Below, piece by piece: positions 17,635 through 27,965 of a stretch of 64,000 nt of DNA. A program made the translations under genes and the position numbers. The stretch comes from Pseudomonas sp. GD04091 (lineage in GTDB: Bacteria > Pseudomonadota > Gammaproteobacteria > Pseudomonadales > Pseudomonadaceae). Within the stretch, counting starts at the first letter, position 1. Every line of letters starts with the position of its first letter. The stretch is from assembly GCF_029836165.1 (NCBI RefSeq), contig NZ_JAOEBG010000015.1, forward strand, positions 1 to 64,000, in the 5' to 3' direction. The notes below the pieces were generated by a model, which made no database searches, had not been told where the DNA came from, and worked only from the letters and a program-made list of their open reading frames with translations.

Positions 17635-18402
17635 ATGACCGCGCATACAACCGCCCCCTCACCCAAAGCGTCCCGAGCGATCTACGCGTATGCCCTGAGT
17701 GCCTGGATCGTACTCATCCTGCTCACGCTCACGCTCGACAGCGCCTTGATCGCCGCCGTCGCCATTGGCTACACAGGCCTGCTGCCATTCCTCATTGCCG
17801 CGATCTGGATTTCACGACTCAACGAACGCTACAAGCTTTCCGACAGGCTGAACAACTGGCTGAGCAAGATCGTTCTGACCTGGCTGCTGTTTAGCTATGC
17901 GGCCTATGCGCAGAAGTGGGCCGCCTCAACAATCAATGAGATCTTCTCTATCGACGCCAGCCAGCTTGGCATCACATACATGGTCCTGGCGGCATTCTTT
18001 ACCCCCTTCGGCCTGCTCTACCAAGGCTCGCTCATGGGGCTGGGGGTAACTACCATCACCATTGTCGCCATGATTGGCGTCACCGCAGTGGCCCCTCTGC
18101 TGGTCAGTTCCATCTCACTGCGCAAACTCGCAAAGGGGGCCGCCGTCGCCCTGCTCGTGCTCGCCCTTTGCCTCGTCTTTTTCAGCATCGGCGCAAACAT
18201 TGCTCGTGATAAGGCCAAACTGATCAAGTCATTCGCCGTCTGGGCCGACTTCAACAGTCATCATCTGTGCTCCGATGACTGGACCAGGCAGACGTCCAGC
18301 GTGGTGTTCCTTGGTGGTGACAAGGTTCTGGCCTACCACCCTTACGCCAGGGATGGTCAGTTCAAAGTGCAGACTTGCAATTTTCGCAAAGCCTTCGATT
18401 GA
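17635..18402 (+). CDS. Multi-pass membrane protein of unknown function
   Basis: 255 residues. Start chosen at the ATG preceded by TTGGAG at good spacing; the frame is open further upstream but inside the preceding gene's end. There are about five to six hydrophobic segments (near 18-55, 85-100, 115-160, 172-200), then a C-terminal hydrophilic domain of about 55 residues containing two cysteines (LCSDD and TCNF). Codon use looks less GC-biased than in the neighbours, which may mean later acquisition. No family was recognised. It converges on the VOC gene, with 36 bases between stops. Confidence 0.7.
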   Translation: MTAHTTAPSPKASRAIYAYALSAWIVLILLTLTLDSALIAAVAIGYTGLLPFLIAAIWISRLNERYKLSDRLNNWLSKIVLTWLLFSYAAYAQKWAASTINEIFSIDASQLGITYMVLAAFFTPFGLLYQGSLMGLGVTTITIVAMIGVTAVAPLLVSSISLRKLAKGAAVALLVLALCLVFFSIGANIARDKAKLIKSFAVWADFNSHHLCSDDWTRQTSSVVFLGGDKVLAYHPYARDGQFKVQTCNFRKAFD

Positions 18403-18438
18403 GTCGCGCAAGGTCTGTGCGAGGAGTAAACAGGCACG

Positions 18439-18798
18439 TTATGTCTCGTTGGCCGACCACACCGCCAGCTCATAGCCATCCGGGTCGATGAAGTGGAACC
18501 GCCGCCCGCCGGGAAACGCGAACACCGCCCGGCTGATACGCCCCTGCGCCGCCTCGATGCGGCGCTGAGCTTCGGCCAGATCATCGGCATAGAGGATCAC
18601 CAGCGGCCCGCCCGGGCGCACCGGCTCCCCGGTGGTGAAACCACCCGTGAGGCGGCCATCGCTGAACTCGGTATAAGTCGGCCCGTAATCGGTGAAGCGC
18701 CAGCCGAACACGGCGCCGTAGAACGCCTTGCTGCGGGCGATATCGATCACGTTGAACTCGATGTTGTCGATCTGTCTGTCCTTGCCTTGCGTACCCAT
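18439..18798 (-). CDS. VOC superfamily (glyoxalase/bleomycin-resistance-like) protein
   Basis: 119 residues with the vicinal-oxygen-chelate fold pattern: IDNIEFNVIDIARSKAFYG at the start of the first beta-alpha-beta unit, GPLVILYADDL in the middle, and FHFIDPDGYELAVW at the C-terminus, where a glutamate usually binds metal. The internal ATG is chosen because GGGAGG lies six bases upstream; an earlier in-frame ATG would add seven residues. The substrate cannot be told from sequence. The upstream region separates it from a divergent ParA gene. Confidence 0.8.
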   Translation of the reverse strand: MGTQGKDRQIDNIEFNVIDIARSKAFYGAVFGWRFTDYGPTYTEFSDGRLTGGFTTGEPVRPGGPLVILYADDLAEAQRRIEAAQGRISRAVFAFPGGRRFHFIDPDGYELAVWSANET

Positions 18799-18945
18799 GG
18801 GACCCCTCCCTGCGCTCATGTGGGCCGCGCTGACAGTGCAATCATTGCCAACGCCGCATATGTAACAAAGCTTGTCTTAATATTGTCATCTTTCGGTCAT
18901 AGGATTGACCTCGTTCTGACATTTCCCACTCAAGGATGACCTCCC

Positions 18946-19722
18946 ATGCGCCGTGTCGTGTTCAACCAGAAAGGCGGTGTCGGCAAGTCCAGCATTGCCT
19001 GCAATCTTGCCGCCGCCAGCGCTGCGGAGGGTTACCGAACCTTGCTGGTGGACCTCGACCCTCAGGCCAACGCCACCTATTACCTGACGGGCCTGGCCGG
19101 TGATGCCATCCCATCCGGCATCGCCGACTTCTTCCGCCAGACCCTGTCACCAAACCCGGCCACCGGCAAGCGGCATCGGGTGGCGATCACGCAAACCCGC
19201 TACGCCAACCTGCACCTGGTCACCGCCAGCCCGGACCTTGCCGACCTGCAGGGCAAGCTGGAGAGCAAGTTCAAGATCAACAAGCTGCGCAAGCTGCTGG
19301 TGGAACTGTCGGCGGATTATGAGCGCATCTACATCGACACGCCGCCCGCGCTCAACTTCTACACCTTCAGCGCCCTGGTCGCGGCCGAACGCCTGCTGAT
19401 CCCCTACGATTGCGACAGCTTCTCGCGCCAGGCGCTGTACAACGTGATGGCCGAGGTGGATGAGCTGCGTCAGGACCATAACGCCGCCTTGCAGGTCGAG
19501 GGCGTGGTGGTCAACCAGTTCGCCAGCCGCACGGCGTTGCACCAGACCCTGGTCGATCAGTTGCGCGGCGAGGGGCTGCCCGTGCTGCCGGTGTACCTGA
19601 GCAGCTCGATCAGGATGCGCGAGTCCCATGAAGCGGCAGTGCCGCTGGTGCACCTGGCACCACGGCACCGGCTGGCGCAGGAGTTCGTCGACCTGCTGGA
19701 TGTGCTGGAACGAGCGGCCTGA
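18946..19722 (+). CDS. Orphan ParA/MinD-type ATPase
   Basis: 258 residues with the deviant Walker A KGGVGKSS at 9-16, the Walker A' region LLVDLDPQAN at 33-42, and Walker B YIDTPP. It is a complete P-loop ATPase of the Soj/ParA group. No ParB, parS-like repeat or replication gene is adjacent, so it is not an evident plasmid or chromosome partition system here. Orphan ParA proteins often position a specific cargo such as chemoreceptors, flagella or carboxysomes, but no cargo gene is visible beside it. It has its own promoter region, about 145 bases from the divergent VOC gene. Confidence 0.85.
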   Translation: MRRVVFNQKGGVGKSSIACNLAAASAAEGYRTLLVDLDPQANATYYLTGLAGDAIPSGIADFFRQTLSPNPATGKRHRVAITQTRYANLHLVTASPDLADLQGKLESKFKINKLRKLLVELSADYERIYIDTPPALNFYTFSALVAAERLLIPYDCDSFSRQALYNVMAEVDELRQDHNAALQVEGVVVNQFASRTALHQTLVDQLRGEGLPVLPVYLSSSIRMRESHEAAVPLVHLAPRHRLAQEFVDLLDVLERAA

Positions 19723-19820
19723 CCCCAGGCCGACACTCAGGTGCCACAGGCAAATACCCCCTCTGCCAGGTCGCTGCCGTCTGCTGTAACATCGCGCGCT
19801 TTGTTCAAGGAAGACGCGCC

Positions 19821-20591
19821 ATGCGCCGTTTGCTGTTCCTGCTGTTCCTGCTCACCTTGACCTCCTGCGCACCGCGCCTGCCGCCCCCCGCACCAGCCCC
19901 CACGCCGCTCACCCTCCTCGACCATGGGCGCTTCCAGCTCTGGTACGACTGCCAGCGCGGCGAGCCGCACCGCTTCGCCTTCACCCTGGGCAAGGACGAA
20001 GGCCACCTGGCGCGCGTCGACAACTTCCGTATTGATCGCAGCCTGCCCGAAGGCTGCAAAGGTCAGTACTCGGCCAAGGCCTACTCCACGCCCAAGGGCT
20101 ACCACCGTGGACACCTGGCCGCGAACAACCACTTCGACGACGATCGCACGGCCATGGACGCGTCCAACCTGATGAGCAACATCGTGCCGCAGTTGGCCTC
20201 GCACAACAGCCGCACCTGGTACCAGACCGAATTGCTGAGCGAGTGCTACCGTGACCTGCATCCGCTGACGGTGATCGGCGGCGTGGTATTCGGCCGTGAA
20301 GGCCAGGCCCTGGCCAACGACCACTTTGTCCAGTCCCACGGCATCGCCACGCCGGAAGCCTTCTGGAAGGTGCTGCTGACCGAGGATGATCATGGCCAGG
20401 CGCAGGTGATCGCCTGGTGGATTCCACACCAGGCTGGACTGGGTAGCGACCTCGACCCGTACCTGCGCAGCGTGCACGAGATCGAGGCGCTGCTGGGGCC
20501 GGGTGAAATGCCGATCGATGTGCCCGAAACGCTGAAGGACCAACGTCCTGCGCAGACCTGGCCCGTGCCGACAGGCTGCGATCGACAGTGA
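19821..20591 (+). CDS. Lipoprotein DNA/RNA non-specific endonuclease (NUC family)
   Basis: 256 residues. A lipobox LTSC puts the lipidated Cys at 16, followed by a proline-rich linker. The nuclease domain carries the beta-beta-alpha-metal signature KGYHRGHLA (RGH at 96-98, H98 as general base) and the metal-binding Asn in SNIVPQ (N120), as in Serratia nuclease and EndA. It should cut DNA or RNA at the cell envelope, for nutrient scavenging or DNA processing. No immunity protein lies beside it, which argues against a toxin role; an exported enzyme needs no cytoplasmic inhibitor if it folds outside. Confidence 0.88.
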   Translation: MRRLLFLLFLLTLTSCAPRLPPPAPAPTPLTLLDHGRFQLWYDCQRGEPHRFAFTLGKDEGHLARVDNFRIDRSLPEGCKGQYSAKAYSTPKGYHRGHLAANNHFDDDRTAMDASNLMSNIVPQLASHNSRTWYQTELLSECYRDLHPLTVIGGVVFGREGQALANDHFVQSHGIATPEAFWKVLLTEDDHGQAQVIAWWIPHQAGLGSDLDPYLRSVHEIEALLGPGEMPIDVPETLKDQRPAQTWPVPTGCDRQ

Positions 20592-20722
20592 CCCCTTGTA
20601 CCGTCGACAACGGTAGCCGATCATTGAAGATCCTTTGCCCTGGCACGTCTCGTAACAGGGCATCTGCCTCTTTCCCGCCAGGCACACGAACGTGCCGGGT
20701 CCCCTCTGCCAAGGATGTTTCC

Positions 20723-21178
20723 GTGTCGAAGATTCATCGCTTCACCCTGCTCCCTCTCGCCGCGCTCGGCCTGGCGACGCTCATGGCCTGCGGCAGCGCG
20801 AGCAAGGCGCCGCCAACGGTCGACGCCGCTACCATGGCCGCCTTTGTCGCGGCCATGCAGAGCTCGCTGATCAACCGGATCGCGCCCGCCAACCAGGGTC
20901 ACCTGGTTGGCGTGGTCACGCTCAAGATCACCCTGAACAGGCAAAACCAGCCGATCGCCTGCGAGGCGCGGCGTAGCGCGCCAAGACATGCCCGACTGTT
21001 GCCGCGGGGCCTCGTCGCTTCGGACTTTCGCCAGATGGCGCAACTGGTCGAGCGCCAGTGCTGGCTGACGGTCTACCCGCCTGTTCCCGAAGGCTTGTTC
21101 GAGGAGGACCGGGTCGAGGTGATGGCGCCGCTGGTGCTGCTGCCTTATCCAGAGTCCCCGGCACCTGATCGGCTGTAG
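20723..21178 (+). CDS. Small lipoprotein, possibly with a TonB-C-like domain
   Basis: 151 residues from a GTG start preceded by AAGGA at seven bases. Signal peptide with lipobox LMAC (Cys near 23). The mature domain has the pattern HLVGVVTLKITLNRQNQPI followed by a charged helix and WLTVYPPVP, which recalls the C-terminal fold of TonB/TolA-type proteins, although this is only a fold-level impression. It follows the nuclease lipoprotein on the same strand with a small inverted repeat between them (20636-20662). Function unknown. Confidence 0.7.
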   Translation: MSKIHRFTLLPLAALGLATLMACGSASKAPPTVDAATMAAFVAAMQSSLINRIAPANQGHLVGVVTLKITLNRQNQPIACEARRSAPRHARLLPRGLVASDFRQMAQLVERQCWLTVYPPVPEGLFEEDRVEVMAPLVLLPYPESPAPDRL

Positions 21179-21461
21179 CGGAGTACTCAGGCGCTACCAG
21201 GACACTGTGGGGGAGATCTATCGGGGCATCGCGACGCCTGTTTCGTGACGGTTCGACGCCCCGATGAACCCGCTCCCGCAGGGTCTTGCACTTCACCCAA
21301 GACCTGCGCCACGGTCCACCAGCGACCCTATCAGACATCCCAGCGTCGCCCACGAAGAAGCAACCGCTCTGTCTCCCCTGTCTACTGGCCGGACAACAAC
21401 GACGGCGCCCCCGAGCGCGCCGCATTCGTCCAGGCTGCCCAGACCACCGGAGAGCACATCC

Positions 21462-22796
21462 ATGTCCATCGTCCATGAGGTCCCGCCCGCCACCTTGCGT
21501 CGGGTGATCGCCGCCTCGGCCATCGGCAACTTCGTCGAATGGTTCGACTTCGCCGTCTACGGTTTTCTCGCCACGCTGATCGCCAGCCAGTTCTTCGCCA
21601 GCGAAGCGCCCGGCGTCGCCCTGCTCAAGACCTTCGCCGTGTTCGCCGTGGCCTTCGCCCTGCGCCCGCTGGGCGGCATCGTGTTCGGCGCGCTGGGGGA
21701 CCGCCTCGGGCGCAAGCGCATCCTGTCGCTGACCATCCTGCTGATGGCCGGCTCCACCACGCTGATCGGCCTGCTGCCGACCTACGCCAGCATCGGCGTG
21801 CTGGCCCCGACGCTGCTGACCCTCGCCCGCTGCCTGCAGGGCTTTTCCGCCGGGGGTGAATATGCCGGGGCCTGTGCATACCTGATGGAACATGCGCCCC
21901 GGGGCCGGCGCGCGTTCTATGGCAGTTTCGTGCCCGTCTCGACGTTCTCCGCCTTCGCCTGCGCGGCGGTCATCGCCTATGGCCTGGAGGCGAGCCTGTC
22001 AGCGGAGGCGATGAACGCCTGGGGCTGGCGCGTGCCGTTCCTGGTGGCGGCGCCCCTGGGCCTGGTCGGGTTGTACCTGCGCTGGCGCATGGAGGAAACC
22101 CCCGCGTTCCGCCAGGCCCTGGCCGAGGGCAAGACCCACGCCCACTCGCCGCTCGGCGATACCCTGCGCCACCATGGCCGCACCATCCGCAACCTGGGGG
22201 CGTTCATCTCGCTGACGGCGCTGTCGTTCTACATGTTCACCACCTACTTCGCCACCTACCTGCAAACGGTCGGCCAGCTCAGCCGCGCCCAGGCACTGCT
22301 GGTCTCGACCGTGGCCCTGCTGTTCGCCGCCGCCGGCTGCCCGCTGGCCGGCGCCTTCTCCGACCGGGTTGGCCGGCGCCGGACCATCGGCTTCACTTGC
22401 CTGTGGGTCATGATCGCGGTGTTCCCGGCCTACTGGCTGGCCAGTTCCGGTTCGTTGTCGGGGGCGCTGCTGGGGGTGATCCTGCTGGCGATCGGCGCGC
22501 TGCTCAGCGGCGTGGTCACCGCCGCGCTGCTCTCGGAGTGCTTCCCCACCCGCAGTCGCTACACGGCCTCGGCCATCACCTACAACGTGGCCTACACCCT
22601 GTTCGGCGGCACCGCGCCGTTGGTGGCGACCTGGTTGATCGAGCAGAGCGGCAGCCGCCTGGCACCGGCGTTCTACCTGGTGGTGATCGCCTTGCTGGCG
22701 TTGATCGGCGGGCTGGCGTTGCCGGAAACCTCGAAGGTCTCGCTGCATGATGAAAGCCCGGCTGCCGATGAGCCGGGCATGACGCAGAACCTGTAA
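21462..22796 (+). CDS. MFS transporter of the metabolite:H+ symporter (MHS) family
   Basis: 444 residues with twelve predicted helices. The N-terminal GNFVEWFDFAVYGF and the loop GALGDRLGRKR are hallmarks of the MHS group that includes the alpha-ketoglutarate, proline/betaine and citrate carriers. Substrate is likely a small carboxylate or zwitterion imported with protons; the sequence does not decide which. The start is the ATG after GGAGAGC, since the open frame upstream has no membrane-protein character. It converges on katG with a shared hairpin between the stops. Confidence 0.88.
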   Translation: MSIVHEVPPATLRRVIAASAIGNFVEWFDFAVYGFLATLIASQFFASEAPGVALLKTFAVFAVAFALRPLGGIVFGALGDRLGRKRILSLTILLMAGSTTLIGLLPTYASIGVLAPTLLTLARCLQGFSAGGEYAGACAYLMEHAPRGRRAFYGSFVPVSTFSAFACAAVIAYGLEASLSAEAMNAWGWRVPFLVAAPLGLVGLYLRWRMEETPAFRQALAEGKTHAHSPLGDTLRHHGRTIRNLGAFISLTALSFYMFTTYFATYLQTVGQLSRAQALLVSTVALLFAAAGCPLAGAFSDRVGRRRTIGFTCLWVMIAVFPAYWLASSGSLSGALLGVILLAIGALLSGVVTAALLSECFPTRSRYTASAITYNVAYTLFGGTAPLVATWLIEQSGSRLAPAFYLVVIALLALIGGLALPETSKVSLHDESPAADEPGMTQNL

Positions 22797-22806
22797 GAAG
22801 GTGCGG

Positions 22807-22831
22807 GCCGGGGCGCGCGAAGCGCCCCGGC
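22807..22831. terminator. Hairpin between the convergent MFS and katG genes
   Basis: A perfect 10-base GC stem with a five-base loop (GCGAA) between two converging stop codons. It has no clear T-run on either side, so termination may be partly Rho-dependent. Position suggests a shared bidirectional terminator. Confidence 0.6.
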
Positions 22832-22838
22832 ACTGCTG

Positions 22839-25073
<2,235 letters not shown>

Positions 25074-25426
25074 CTGCTTCTACCTTTTGGGTCGGGTCTG
25101 TCCAGATTTCCAGGCGTTCTTGTAGGTACGGTGCCGGGTGTTCGATCGGCCGCGCGCGAGGGCGCGTGCCTACCCCTCATCAGGTGTGGTCGGTCGCTGC
25201 CGACCCAGGTCCGCCAGGCGTCCGGGCGCGTCTGCGCGCCGGCTTTTCGCGGAACCAGCACAAAGACTAGTCGAGCGTGGGCAGAGGTCTAATAGAAGCG
25301 CTATTGCGCGGTGATAGCCTGGCTCTGTCAGGGCCATGATCGGGAACGGCGAACACGGGCATGGCCCGTGTCCCGTCCCGCGGTGTCACTTTCGCCGGTG
25401 AACCCGCTGCCACGCAAGGGTGTGCG
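25074..25426. other. katG upstream / decarboxylase downstream region without a gene
   Basis: No supported coding frame. The stretch contains the katG promoter region. AATAG-N5-CTATT lies at 25291-25305 and ATAG-N7-CTGT at 25314-25328. A hairpin at 25353-25371 (8-base stem, 3-base loop) could end the decarboxylase transcript. The OxyR-like half-sites are at wrong relative spacing for a standard four-half-site operator. Confidence 0.45.
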
Positions 25427-26839
25427 CTACTCAGTCACGATCGCCTGCAAGCGCTGCCACAGCTGCTCGACATGCTCGCGCTCGGTCGGCAGCGCTCCCA
25501 CCGACACCCGCACCATCCAGCGCCCCTCCAGGGTCGCCGGAGTCACGTAGGCGTCTCCCGAGCCATTGAGCCGTTCGGCCCAGCCACGGGTATGGGCATC
25601 CAGCGCCTCCTCTTCCAGCCCGGCTGGGCGGTGGCGGATGCACAGGGTCTGCAGTTGCACCGGCGCCAGCAGCTCCCAGTCAGGCGATGCCTCGACCTGC
25701 GCGGCCAGCCAGCGGGCGTTGTCCAGGTCGCGGCGCAGGCGCTGCTGCAAGGCCTCGACCCCTTCGCTGCGCAGCATGAACCACAGCTTCAGGGCACGGA
25801 ATCGGCGCCCCAGCGGGATGCCCCAGTCGCGCAGGTTCTTCACCTCGCCATCGACCGCCGACTGCAGGTAGCTCGGATTGGTGCTCATCACCCGGATCAG
25901 ATGCTGCGGGTCACGCACGTAGTAGATCGAGCAGTCGAAGGCCACGCCCAGCCACTTGTGCGCATTGACCACCACCGAGTCGGCCAGCTCGATGCCGTCC
26001 CACATCCAGCGGCACTCGGGCAGGATCATCGCCGAGCCGGCCATGGCCGAATCGACGTGCAGCCACAGCTGGTTGGCCTGGGCGATCTCGCCGATCGGGC
26101 GCAGCGGGTCCAGCGCGGTGGTGGTGGTGGTGCCGGTGGTGGCGACCACGGCGCACGGCTGGTTGCCGGCGACCAGATCCTTGGCGATGGCCTCCTCCAG
26201 CGCTTCGGGGCGCATGGCGAACCGCTCGTCGGTGGGGATCAGGCGGATGTTGTCGCGGCCGAAACCGGCCAGCAGCGCGGCCTTGTCCACCGAGCTGTGG
26301 GCGTGGGCGCTGACGTAGACGATCAGCGGCCGGGCCTGGGCCTGCAGGCCACCGCGCACCTGGGCGTGGTCGCTGGCGCGCTCGCGGGCGCAGATCAGCG
26401 CCACCAGGGTGCTGGTCGAGGCGGTGTCCTGGATCACCCCGCTCCACTGGTCGCTCAGGCCCAGCAGCTGGCGCAGCCAGTCCAGGGTGGTCTCCTCCAG
26501 CTCGCTCAGGGCCGGGCTCGATTGCCAGGACAGGCCAAGCACGCCCAGGCCAGTGCTGAGGAAATCGCCCAGCACCGAAGACAGGCTGCCGTTGGAGGGG
26601 AAGTAGCCGTAGAAATTCGGGTGTTGCCAGTGGGACAGGCCCGGCATGACCAGCCTGTCGACATCGCCCAGGATCGCCTCGAACGGCTCGCCCTGTTGCG
26701 GCGCCGCGCCGGGCAAGGCGGCCTTGAGGTAGCCAGGTTCGACCTGGGCCATGACCGGACGCTCGGCGACGGTCTGGCGGTAGTCGGCGATCAGGTCGAT
26801 CAGTTGGTGGCCGTACTGGCGGAATTGTTCGGGGGTCAC
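25427..26839 (-). CDS. PLP-dependent aromatic-L-amino-acid decarboxylase (group II)
   Basis: 470 residues from a GTG start preceded by AGGAGA. The group II decarboxylase signature NAHKWLGV gives the PLP lysine K295; D263 in HVDSAMAG pairs with the pyridine nitrogen and H181 in AHAHSS stacks on the ring. The length and the N-terminal PNFYGYFPSNGS segment match bacterial DOPA/tryptophan decarboxylases, including the DOPA decarboxylase known from P. putida. Exact substrate (DOPA, 5-hydroxytryptophan or Trp) needs testing. A LysR gene 95 bases upstream in the same direction probably regulates it. Confidence 0.9.
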   Translation of the reverse strand: MTPEQFRQYGHQLIDLIADYRQTVAERPVMAQVEPGYLKAALPGAAPQQGEPFEAILGDVDRLVMPGLSHWQHPNFYGYFPSNGSLSSVLGDFLSTGLGVLGLSWQSSPALSELEETTLDWLRQLLGLSDQWSGVIQDTASTSTLVALICARERASDHAQVRGGLQAQARPLIVYVSAHAHSSVDKAALLAGFGRDNIRLIPTDERFAMRPEALEEAIAKDLVAGNQPCAVVATTGTTTTTALDPLRPIGEIAQANQLWLHVDSAMAGSAMILPECRWMWDGIELADSVVVNAHKWLGVAFDCSIYYVRDPQHLIRVMSTNPSYLQSAVDGEVKNLRDWGIPLGRRFRALKLWFMLRSEGVEALQQRLRRDLDNARWLAAQVEASPDWELLAPVQLQTLCIRHRPAGLEEEALDAHTRGWAERLNGSGDAYVTPATLEGRWMVRVSVGALPTEREHVEQLWQRLQAIVTE

Positions 26840-26934
26840 ACCGTGTCTCCTGGAGTTTGCCCGCGAAAGGGCCGGGATGACGTCCAGTCTAGGCGCCCCT
26901 GCCCCGGCGAATAACCCCACTTCGCGCATAGCTG

Positions 26935-27879
26935 CTATGGCGAAGGCGCATATCCGCCCTGCACGCCGAATTGCGACTGGCGCCACACCTCGAACACCCG
27001 GTTGCGCAACCAGCGATGCTCCGCCGAGGCCTGCAAGCGCTGGTGCCAGACCACCCAGTAACGCTGGGTGTGCTCGACGAACCCCAGCGACCGCCAGGCC
27101 AGGCCATGCAGCCGTGCAAGTTGCCGGGCGATGTGCTCGGGCACCGTGGCCAGTGCCTGGCCATTGCCGATCACCTGCACCATGGCGCTGAAGAACGGCA
27201 CCTCCAGGCTGACGCGCCGCTGCAGGCCCTGGGCGCGCAGGTGACGGTCGATGAAGCTGTCCTTGTCGCCGCCACCGGATACACGTACGTGCTTGAACCT
27301 CAGGTAGTCATCCTGGCTTACCTGGTCGAGGGCGCTCAGCGGGTGATCGCGGCGCATCAGGCACACCGCGCGATCCTCGCCCAACAGGCGGCCATGCAGG
27401 TTGGGCGGCGATTCGTCGAACAGCGTGGTGGCCAGGTCGATCTCGCCACTGGCCAGCAAGGCATATTGCCCGGCCTGCCAGGTGCGGTACTCCAGCGACA
27501 CCCCGGGCGCCTCCTGCTCCAGCACCTTCACCAACTGCGGCAGCATGTGTTCAGCCACATAGTCGGAGGCCGCCAGGCAGAAACGTCGCTCGCAGCGCGC
27601 CGGGTCGAACGCCGCGGGCTGGCGCAGGGCGTTCAGTTCCTCCAGCACCTGGCGCAACGGCTCGACCAGCGTCTCGGCGTGCTCGCTGAGCACATAGCCT
27701 CGGCCCTGGCGCACCAGCAACGGGTCGTCGAAGGCCTCGCGCAGGCTGGCCAGCTGGCGGCTCAGGGTCGATTGGCTGCACCCCAGGCGCTCGGCGGCGT
27801 GGCTGAGGTTCTTCAGCTGCAGGAGGCAGTCGAGGGTGCACAGGTGGGCGAGGCTGAGGGAGGCGAAGGTGGGGTGCAT
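26935..27879 (-). CDS. LysR-family transcriptional regulator next to the decarboxylase
   Basis: 314 residues. N-terminal winged HTH (about 10-68, with LSHAAERLGCSQSTLSRQLASL) and a periplasmic-binding-protein-like effector domain. The start is set at MHPTFASL, because the open frame upstream runs antisense to the next gene with no HTH content. There is no strong ribosome site. It is co-oriented with the decarboxylase gene 95 bases downstream, so they could be cotranscribed. This is unlike the usual divergent LysR arrangement. Confidence 0.88.
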   Translation of the reverse strand: MHPTFASLSLAHLCTLDCLLQLKNLSHAAERLGCSQSTLSRQLASLREAFDDPLLVRQGRGYVLSEHAETLVEPLRQVLEELNALRQPAAFDPARCERRFCLAASDYVAEHMLPQLVKVLEQEAPGVSLEYRTWQAGQYALLASGEIDLATTLFDESPPNLHGRLLGEDRAVCLMRRDHPLSALDQVSQDDYLRFKHVRVSGGGDKDSFIDRHLRAQGLQRRVSLEVPFFSAMVQVIGNGQALATVPEHIARQLARLHGLAWRSLGFVEHTQRYWVVWHQRLQASAEHRWLRNRVFEVWRQSQFGVQGGYAPSP

Positions 27880-27899
27880 GGCACGGGTCCGGAAATGAT

Positions 27900-27950
27900 C
27901 GCGGGGCAAGCCCGCTCCCACACATGCACTGGGAGCGGGCTTGCCCCGCG
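27900..27950. repeat. REP-type inverted repeat (21-base arms)
   Basis: Perfect 21-base inverted repeat with a nine-base spacer between a LysR start and the stop of the YebC-type gene. The arm CGCGGGGCAAGCCCGCTCCC shares its first 18 bases with the repeat at 54324-54378, a typical Pseudomonas REP. It can also act as a transcription terminator for the YebC-type gene. Confidence 0.85.
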
Positions 27951-27965
27951 AGGATGACGCTCGGC

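Noticed and set aside
18946..19722. ParA as part of a plasmid partition locus
   Set aside because: There is no ParB, replication gene or parS-like repeat nearby, and the surroundings are ordinary chromosomal genes.
21999..22748. Antisense open frame of 249 codons opposite the MFS carrier
   Set aside because: Gln/Arg/Gly-rich shadow; the carrier has clear MHS motifs on the plus strand.
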